Positions 5,797 to 10,573 of a stretch of DNA of 10,573 nucleotides are shown one piece after another; position 1 is the first letter of the stretch; the number at the start of each line of letters is the position of its first letter. The position numbers were made by a program, and so were the translations under genes. The notes below the pieces were generated by a model. The model searched no databases, was not told where the DNA came from, and saw only the letters and a program-made list of their open reading frames with translations. Origin of the DNA: Candidatus Odyssella thessalonicensis (lineage in GTDB: Bacteria > Pseudomonadota > Alphaproteobacteria > Bin65); the NCBI GenBank assembly GCA_005240015.1, contig SBBV01000249.1, positions 1 through 10,573 of the forward strand, written 5' to 3'.

Positions 5797-7158
5797 TCAT
5801 CCAAGCACCTTGTCGCGCTCGAGCTCGCGGTGGCGGATGGCGGCGCGGAAGCCGCGCTCGGCGAGCCAGGCGCCGAGCTTCTCGGCGATGTAAACCGAGC
5901 GGTGGCGCCCGCCGGTGCAGCCGATCGCGATGGTGAGATAGCTCTTGCCCTCGGCGCGGTAGCGCGGCAGCAGCGGCGCGATGAAGCCGGTGAAGCGCTC
6001 GAAGAACTCGGCGTAGCCCGGATCGCCCTCGATATAGGCGCCCACCTCGGGATCCTCGCCGGTCTTGTCGCGGAGGGTGTCGAGATAGTGCGGGTTCCTC
6101 AAGAAGCGCACGTCGAAGACGAGGTCGGCCGCGCGCGGAATGCCCTGGCCGTAGGCGAACGAGGTGACGATCACGGCCATGGCCGGCGTGCGCGCGAGCG
6201 CGAAGGAAGAGCGCAGCTCGCGGCGGAGATCGCCCTCGGTGAAGTCGGTGGTGTCGATCACCCAGTCGGCGCGGTCGCGCAGCTGCGCCAAGCGCCGCCG
6301 CTCCATGCCGATGCCGTCGGCCACCGGCCGGTCGTGCGCGAGCGGATGGCGGCGCCGCGTCTGCGAATAGCGCCGCAGCAAGGTCTCGTCGTCGCAATCG
6401 AGGAACAGCACGAGGAAATCGATGTCGTCGCGCGCGCGCATCGCGTCGATGGTGGCGAGGAACGGCGCCGCGCCGAAGTCGCGCGTCCGGATGTCGATGC
6501 CGATCGCGAGCGGGCGGTCGCGCGCCGCCTCGGGCTGGACCAGCGCCGAAACCAGCGTCGCCGGCAGGTTGTCGACGGTCTCGTAGCCCATGTCCTCGAA
6601 CGCGTTCAACGCGGTCGAGCGGCCGGCGCCGGAAAGGCCGGTGACGAGCAGCACGCGCGGGCGCGCGGCCTCGGCCTTCTCTGCGACGGGAGCGGGGGAT
6701 TCGGGCATCGATGCGCCGGCGGCAGGCGCGCCGATATTGCCTTGCGCCCGCGCCAACGCAAGGCGGAGCTTGGCCGGCGCCGATGTTTCGAACGGCGCCA
6801 AGGTCACGCGCGCGACCGCGATGCCGAGAATGGTCTCCTGCTCGGGCTCGGGCAGACGCTCGACCGCGTCGCCGGCGACGAGATCCGCGACGAGCGCCAC
6901 CGCGGCCCGGCTCTCCGTCGCCACCGGCACGATGCCGACGCCGCGCACCTCGAGCTTGCCGGCGATCGGCGCCGGCGCGCGCGCGACGAGACGCCCGGCC
7001 TCGGCCGCGAGCAGCACCTGATCGTCGGCCACCAGCCGGGCCCCAGCCTCGATGAGCCGCAGCGCCAGGTCCGACTTCCCGGCGCCCGAAGGCCCGCGCA
7101 GCACGATGCCGGCGCCGCCGATGGCGACGCAGGTGGCATGAAGGCGGAGGGCGGACAT
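5797..7158 (-). CDS. HPr kinase/phosphorylase fused to RapZ (P-loop regulator)
   Basis: One uninterrupted frame of 453 residues holds two proteins that are normally separate. Residues 1-~137 are the short alphaproteobacterial HprK catalytic domain: LHATCVAI, Walker A GPSGAGKS (22-29), LVADD (42-46), and VRGVGIVPV (71-79). It phosphorylates and dephosphorylates the regulatory serine of HPr. An Ala/Pro/Glu-rich linker spans about 138-166. Residues 167-453 are a full-length RapZ (E. coli RapZ has 284): Walker A GLSGAGRS (174-181), VDNLP (195-199), GIDIRTRDF (220-228), FLRNPHY (352-358) and GCTGGRHRSVYIAEKL (413-428). His357, Thr415, Gly416 and Arg420 align, from memory, with the glucosamine-6-phosphate pocket of E. 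coli RapZ. HPr and EIIA lie downstream. The ATG at 7158 has no clear ribosome binding site. HprK and RapZ are often adjacent genes, so a fused pair is plausible, but read support is needed. Confidence 0.93.
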   Translation of the reverse strand: MSALRLHATCVAIGGAGIVLRGPSGAGKSDLALRLIEAGARLVADDQVLLAAEAGRLVARAPAPIAGKLEVRGVGIVPVATESRAAVALVADLVAGDAVERLPEPEQETILGIAVARVTLAPFETSAPAKLRLALARAQGNIGAPAAGASMPESPAPVAEKAEAARPRVLLVTGLSGAGRSTALNAFEDMGYETVDNLPATLVSALVQPEAARDRPLAIGIDIRTRDFGAAPFLATIDAMRARDDIDFLVLFLDCDDETLLRRYSQTRRRHPLAHDRPVADGIGMERRRLAQLRDRADWVIDTTDFTEGDLRRELRSSFALARTPAMAVIVTSFAYGQGIPRAADLVFDVRFLRNPHYLDTLRDKTGEDPEVGAYIEGDPGYAEFFERFTGFIAPLLPRYRAEGKSYLTIAIGCTGGRHRSVYIAEKLGAWLAERGFRAAIRHRELERDKVLG

Positions 7159-7195
7159 CAGTGGACACAGGACATGGGATCAACGACACAGTAAA

Positions 7196-7300
7196 CGTCA
7201 TCCTGATCGAAGCGAAGGATCTCTCGCGCACCGGGCATTGCGCTGCCGCAGCCGCAGCGGCTCGTTGGGGGAGAGATCCTTCGCTTCGCTCAGGATGACG
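7196..7300. repeat. Palindromic intergenic repeat, family A, second copy
   Basis: The arms at 7196-7225 and 7271-7300 are reverse complements over 30 bases with one mismatch (ATCG for AGCG in the left arm), around a 45-base centre that differs from the centre of the copy at 806-898. It fills most of the gap between the divergent hprK-rapZ and AEC transporter genes, leaving 37 and 35 bases to the two start codons. Confidence 0.9.
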
Positions 7301-7335
7301 GTTCGTGTCCCCTGCCTTCCGCGTCCAGCCGCCGC

Positions 7336-8217
7336 ATGTACCAGCAGCTCTTCGAAATCATCGCGCCGGTGCTGATCGTCGCCGGCCTCGGCTATGGCTG
7401 GGCGCGGCTCGGCAAGCCGTTCGACCTCGCGACCGTGACGCAGGTGGTGATCAACATCGCCGTGCCCTGCCTCGTGCTCTCGTCGCTGGCGAAGCTCACG
7501 GTCGATCTCGCCGCGTTCGGAGTCATGGCCGGCGCCGCGGCCGCGACCTTCGCGATCTTCCTCGCGCTGGGCTGGCTCGTGCTGCGGCTCGCCGGCCTCC
7601 CCAGCCACACGTTCCTGCCGGCGGTGGCGCTCGGCAATTCCGGCAATCTCGGCCTCCCGCTCTGCCTGTTCGCGTTCGGCGAAACCGGACTGGCGCTCGG
7701 CATCGCGGTGTTCGCGGTGAGCTCGATCGTGACCATGACCGCGGGGCAGATGATCTCGGCCGGGCGGCTCTCGCCCGCGGTCTTGTTCAAGACGCCGGTG
7801 ATCTACGCGGTGGCGCTCGCCATCGTGTTCATGGCCACCGGCACGCGCCCGCCGAAGTTCATCGCGAGCGCGCTCGAGACGCTCGGGCTCATGGCGATCC
7901 CGATCATGCTGCTGGCGCTCGGCGTCTCGCTGGCGCAGCTCTCGCCGGGCAAGGTCAAGGTGAGCGGCCTCGTCGCCGTGCTGCGCCTCGTGCTGGGCTT
8001 CGGCGGCGGCTGGCTCGTCGCGACGCTGATCGGCCTCGAGGGGGCCGCGCGCGGCGTGCTCATCATCCAGAGCGCCATGCCGGCGGCGGTGTTCAACTAT
8101 CTCTGGGCCCAGCACTACCGTCGCGACGCCTCGGCCGTCGCCGGCGTCGTCGTGATCTCGACCGTGCTCGCCTTCCTGCTGCTGCCGCTGATCCTGGCCG
8201 TGGCGCTCGGCGGCTGA
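7336..8217 (+). CDS. AEC-family (auxin efflux carrier-like) membrane transporter
   Basis: The 293-residue protein is almost wholly hydrophobic, with about ten membrane helices (roughly 5-22, 34-52, 62-85, 94-112, 117-138, 152-169, 183-201, 210-231, 240-257, 267-290). It has the inverted-repeat layout of the family (Mem_trans): the first half carries the conserved GNSGNLGLPL (100-109), the second half QSAMPAAV (245-252), both in broken helices. Family members move organic anions such as malonate or malate, and auxin in plants; the substrate here cannot be told. The ATG at 7336 has no strong ribosome binding site. It is divergent from hprK-rapZ across a palindromic repeat and is followed by another one, so it is probably transcribed alone. 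Confidence 0.9.
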   Translation: MYQQLFEIIAPVLIVAGLGYGWARLGKPFDLATVTQVVINIAVPCLVLSSLAKLTVDLAAFGVMAGAAAATFAIFLALGWLVLRLAGLPSHTFLPAVALGNSGNLGLPLCLFAFGETGLALGIAVFAVSSIVTMTAGQMISAGRLSPAVLFKTPVIYAVALAIVFMATGTRPPKFIASALETLGLMAIPIMLLALGVSLAQLSPGKVKVSGLVAVLRLVLGFGGGWLVATLIGLEGAARGVLIIQSAMPAAVFNYLWAQHYRRDASAVAGVVVISTVLAFLLLPLILAVALGG

Positions 8218-8253
8218 AACTGCTTGGCGAATCCGCGCGCGCTTGAGGCGCAG

Positions 8254-8350
8254 TCTCACCACAGAGGCACAGAGGGCACGGAGCAAGGACTTTGCGCGCC
8301 GAACGCGCACTTTCCTTCTCCTCTGTGTCCTCCGTGCCTCGGTGGTGAAA
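8254..8350. repeat. Palindromic intergenic repeat, family B
   Basis: The arms at 8254-8283 and 8321-8350 are reverse complements over 30 bases with five mismatches (core TTTCACCACCGAGGCACGG), around a 37-base centre. The element starts 37 bases after the AEC stop and ends 61 bases before the radical SAM start. Downstream of it, TGAT recurs four times at 7-8-base steps (8383-8407), just before the radical SAM start codon. Confidence 0.85.
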
Positions 8351-8411
8351 CGGCCTTGCCCGCCGCGTTCGGGAGAACAATGTGATATGTTGATATCTGA
8401 TCGCTGATCCG

Positions 8412-9686
8412 ATGTCCGATTTCGACCGCCTCTGGGTCTGGAACGACGACGCGCTGGCCGGCGCGCTCGGGTGGTACCGCGCGGTGGCGCTGAACCGGAA
8501 GCCGGCCAAGTTCCGCATTGCGCGCGCGATCCCGCTCGGGCTCGCGCTCACGGATGCGAGCGAGGAGGCGCTCTGGGCCGAGCTCGAGCGCCTGACCCCG
8601 GCCTTCGTCGCGAAGTGGCGCGCGCTGCGTGACGGCGCGGCGGAGCCCGCGCCGCCGGCGCCGGCGCCGACCTTGCTCGATCTCTGTGCCGAGCTGGCGC
8701 AACGCATGCTGCGGCACTGCAATTTCTGCCGCTGGAACTGCCGCATCGACCGGAGCCCGCCGCCCGGCAAGACCGGCGCGAAGCTCGGCGCCTGCAAGCT
8801 CGCGGCCGAGTCGCGCGTGAGCTCGCATTTCCATCACCCGGGCGAGGAGCTCGTCTACCGCGGCACGATGGGCTCGGGCACGATCTTCTTCACCTCGTGC
8901 AACATGCGCTGCGCGTTCTGCCAGAACGGCGACATCTCGACCGACAAGGACAACGGCGTCGAGACCAGCGCCGCCACGCTCGCCGCGATGGCCTGGCTGC
9001 TCCGGCTCGAGGGCTGCCACAACATCAACTGGGTGGGCGGCGATCCCACGATCCATCTCCACACGATCCTCGCGGCCATCGCGCTGCTCGGCAACGGCTT
9101 CGTGCCGGAGAAGCGCGCGCTCGCGGCGGCGCTGGTGACGCGCGCCGACCGCTTCGACTGGTACGAACCCGCCATGCGCAACGGCAGCTACGCCGGGGCC
9201 TTCAACGCGCCGATGCTGTGGAACAGCAATTTCTACATGTCGGCCGAGGCGATGCGGCTCCTCAGGCTGCTGATGGACGTCTGGCTGCCCGACTTCAAGT
9301 TCGGTCCGGGCCGCTGCGCGATCGAGCTTGCGCGCACGCCGCGCTACTGGGAGACGGTGACCGAGAACCTCCGCCTGCTGCGCGACTGGGGCGAGGATTT
9401 CACGATCCGCCACCTCGTGATGCCGGACCACGTCGAGTGCTGCACGCGGCCGGTGCTCGAATGGGTCGCGCGCGAGATGCCGGCGGCGCCGGTCAACATC
9501 ATGGACCAGTATCACCCCGACAATTTCTGCGACCCCGGCAACGCGAAGTACGATCCGCGCTACGCGGCGCTCGCGCGCCGCCCGCGCCGCGCCGAGATCA
9601 GCGAGGCCTGCGCGCATGCCAAGCGTCTGGGCGTGCGCTTCGAGGCGCTCACCCACGAGAAGCAGCGCCTCGGCTTTCTCGCCTAG
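8412..9686 (+). CDS. Radical SAM protein, PflX-like (COG1313 type)
   Basis: The 424-residue protein carries the radical SAM cluster motif Cys163-x3-Cys167-x2-Cys170 (TSCNMRCAFCQNGDIS), preceded by GTMGSGTIFF, the COG1313 signature. The glycine-rich SAM-binding strand is WVGGDPT (207-213). A second cysteine set before it, Cys103, Cys106, Cys110 and Cys128 (HCNFCRWNCRIDR, GAC), is also typical of this group and may bind zinc or another iron-sulfur cluster. Later conserved stretches are NSNFYMS (271-277), DVWLPDFKFG (289-298) and MPDHVECC (337-344). An N-terminal extension of about 95 residues precedes the cysteine region. The family is annotated as related to pyruvate formate-lyase activase, but its substrate is unknown. 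No glycyl radical enzyme is adjacent. The start ATG at 8412 lacks a clear ribosome binding site. Confidence 0.88.
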   Translation: MSDFDRLWVWNDDALAGALGWYRAVALNRKPAKFRIARAIPLGLALTDASEEALWAELERLTPAFVAKWRALRDGAAEPAPPAPAPTLLDLCAELAQRMLRHCNFCRWNCRIDRSPPPGKTGAKLGACKLAAESRVSSHFHHPGEELVYRGTMGSGTIFFTSCNMRCAFCQNGDISTDKDNGVETSAATLAAMAWLLRLEGCHNINWVGGDPTIHLHTILAAIALLGNGFVPEKRALAAALVTRADRFDWYEPAMRNGSYAGAFNAPMLWNSNFYMSAEAMRLLRLLMDVWLPDFKFGPGRCAIELARTPRYWETVTENLRLLRDWGEDFTIRHLVMPDHVECCTRPVLEWVAREMPAAPVNIMDQYHPDNFCDPGNAKYDPRYAALARRPRRAEISEACAHAKRLGVRFEALTHEKQRLGFLA

Positions 9687-9721
9687 CACCACTTCCGACT
9701 GAGTGGACTCGGCGTTGAACG

Positions 9722-9846
9722 CGTAGGGGCGCGCTGCGCGCGCCCTCTTTTTCCACGCGCAGATCCTCCCGAACCATCTGGTGGCGCAAGTGCACGGGCT
9801 TCAGCGCTTCCCGGTGGAGCCAGGGCGCGTGCAGCGCGCCCCTACG
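9722..9846. repeat. Palindromic intergenic repeat, family C
   Basis: The arms at 9722-9746 and 9822-9846 are reverse complements over 25 bases with one mismatch (core CGTAGGGGCGCGCTGC), and each arm is itself nearly palindromic (GGGCGCGC...GCGCGCCC). The 75-base centre is longer than in the other elements. It fills much of the 271-base gap between the radical SAM gene and the NfeD gene. Confidence 0.87.
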
Positions 9847-9893
9847 TGTGAGACGCGACCCAATCGGAACGCGTCCTAGCGAGTGGCCCCGGC

Positions 9894-9926
9894 TTGCCAA
9901 GCGCCCGCGACGGGCGCATTTAAAAG
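9894..9926 (+). promoter_or_regulatory. Hairpin and possible weak promoter upstream of nfeD
   Basis: GCGCCCG-cga-CGGGCGC (9901-9917) is a perfect 7-base stem followed by ATTTAAAAG. It could be a weak terminator for the upstream gene, since the T-run is only three bases. Alternatively TTGCCA (9894-9899) and TTTAAA (9919-9924) could be promoter boxes with a long 19-base spacer around the dyad. Neither reading is firm. Confidence 0.25.
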
Positions 9927-9957
9927 TCGAAGGCGTAACGCGCCTGCCGCGTGAGCC

Positions 9958-10573
9958 ATGCATCGGCCTGGGAACCGGACCCGACCCTCAGCGATGCTCC
10001 GTGCCGCCCTCAGCGGTGCGGCCTTCCTGATTGCGGCCGCGCTGGCCCCGGCGAAGCTCCACGCCGAAGCGGCGGCACCCGAGCCCGTCCTCGTGATCGA
10101 CGTGAAGGGCGCCATCGGCGTCGCCACCAGCGACTACGTCGCCCGCGCCATCGCGCGCGCCCGCGCGGCGAAGGCGCGGATGCTCGTGATCCGGCTCGAC
10201 ACGCCGGGCGGGCTCGTGAGCTCGATGCGCGAGATCATCCACGCGATGCTCGCCGCGCCGGTGCCGGTCGCCGTGCTGGTGGCGCCGGCCGGCGCGCGCG
10301 CGGCCAGCGCCGGCACCTACATGATGTACGCCGCGCACGTGGCGGCGATGGCGCGCGGCACGCATCTCGGCGCCGCCACGCCGATCTCGCTCACCAGCCC
10401 CGGCACCTCGCGCGACGCCGAGAAGGACAAGAAGGACGGCAAGGACGGGATGAGCGCCGCCGAACGCAAATCGATCAACGACGCGGTCGCATATCTGCGC
10501 GCGCTCGCCCAGCTGCGCGGGCGCAACGCCGAATGGGCGGAGCGCGCGCAGATATGCGACCGCGTCGTTGATC
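9958..10573 (+). CDS. nfeD: NfeD-type membrane-bound serine protease, N-terminal part (end corrupted)
   Basis: Reading from the ATG at 9994, residues 1-25 form a signal peptide (hydrophobic 5-20, cleavage near HAEA). The ClpP/crotonase-like protease domain follows: VLVIDVKGAIG (32-42), VIRLDTPGGL (65-74), then the nucleophile Ser105 in AGARAASAGTYMMYA and GTHLGAATP (122-130). Lys159 in AERKSINDA fits the catalytic lysine of the Ser-Lys dyad known from Pyrococcus PH1510. A Lys/Asp-rich insert lies at 141-152. Family members work with stomatin-like partners at the membrane; none is visible here. The in-frame ATG at 9958 has GTGAG close by and is chosen, adding 12 residues; 9994 is the alternative. 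The frame matches the family through ...RNAEWAERA. After about 10548 it reads into a reverse copy of earlier sequence, so the last residues (QICDRVVD) are not trustworthy. Confidence 0.85.
   Translation, partial: MHRPGNRTRPSAMLRAALSGAAFLIAAALAPAKLHAEAAAPEPVLVIDVKGAIGVATSDYVARAIARARAAKARMLVIRLDTPGGLVSSMREIIHAMLAAPVPVAVLVAPAGARAASAGTYMMYAAHVAAMARGTHLGAATPISLTSPGTSRDAEKDKKDGKDGMSAAERKSINDAVAYLRALAQLRGRNAEWAERAQICDRVVD
10473..10573. repeat. 34-bp perfect inverted repeat ending at the last base (fold-back)
   Basis: Bases 10540-10573 are the exact reverse complement of 10473-10506, with a 33-base spacer. The right arm ends at the final base of the window and replaces the expected NfeD sequence after AERA. 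The junction lies in a shared GAGCGCGCGC. This is the pattern of a fold-back chimera at a contig end, not of a genuine repeat. Confidence 0.92.

Noticed and set aside
5797..7158. Separate hprK and rapZ genes joined only by an artefactual frameshift
   Set aside because: The frame is continuous with family-like sequence on both sides of a plausible linker, and no stop or overlapping start pattern is visible. Only read data could overturn this, so it is listed as a test under the finding.
5698..7194. Open frame of 498 codons on the plus strand opposite hprK-rapZ
   Set aside because: High G+C makes long antisense frames common. This one is Arg/Ala/Gly-rich without motifs, while the minus strand encodes clear HprK and RapZ motifs.
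8256..9692. Open frame of 478 codons on the minus strand opposite the radical SAM gene
   Set aside because: Antisense shadow of a gene with a complete radical SAM signature; it reads into the palindromic repeat at its end.
9951..10571. Plus-strand open frame of 206 codons over the NfeD region
   Set aside because: It is the wrong frame; the frame containing the ATGs at 9958 and 9994 has the signal peptide and the NfeD protease motifs.

Overview
The window is about two-thirds G+C. It reads as chromosomal DNA of an alphaproteobacterium, probably an uncultured Rhodospirillales-like lineage. The main evidence is the block hprK/rapZ, EIIA(Man), HPr, ahcY, PAS sensor kinase, all on the minus strand. 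From memory, this is a conserved gene neighbourhood in Alphaproteobacteria. The long ahcY form and the short HprK form also fit. No tRNA, rRNA, CRISPR array or complete insertion sequence is visible.

Layout from left to right: (1) 1-675, minus, N-terminal part of a membrane PAS sensor kinase. (2) 917-2317, minus, S-adenosylhomocysteine hydrolase (ahcY), with a palindromic operator-like site and a G+C-rich hairpin in its leader. (3) 2340-4600, an apparent insertion between ahcY and HPr, holding a 10-bp-periodic repeat array, an orphan phage-terminase-small-subunit-like gene, a vapBC toxin-antitoxin pair and two minus-strand gene remnants. (4) 4600-7158, minus, a regulatory phosphotransferase module: HPr, EIIA of the mannose type, and one open frame that fuses HPr kinase/phosphorylase to RapZ. 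(5) 7336-9686, plus, an AEC-family transporter and a PflX-like (COG1313) radical SAM protein. (6) 9958-end, plus, the start of an NfeD-type membrane serine protease, interrupted by a 34-bp fold-back that ends exactly at the last base.

How the genes work together: HprK should phosphorylate or dephosphorylate the regulatory serine of HPr (Ser53 here), and HPr and EIIA relay phosphate on histidines. No sugar-transporting EIIB or EIIC is present, so the module is likely a signalling PTS. EIIA has its own good sigma-70-like promoter (5531-5558), so EIIA-HPr can be expressed apart from the hprK-rapZ fusion. AhcY removes S-adenosylhomocysteine in the methyl cycle.

Most intergenic gaps hold long palindromes about 90-170 bp long. 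They belong to five unrelated sequence families but share one architecture: inverted arms of 25-55 bp around a variable centre. The most notable observations are the HprK-RapZ fusion, this collection of palindromic elements inside operons and promoters, the helically phased repeat array beside an orphan TerS-like gene, and the fold-back at the window end, which is probably an assembly or library artefact.
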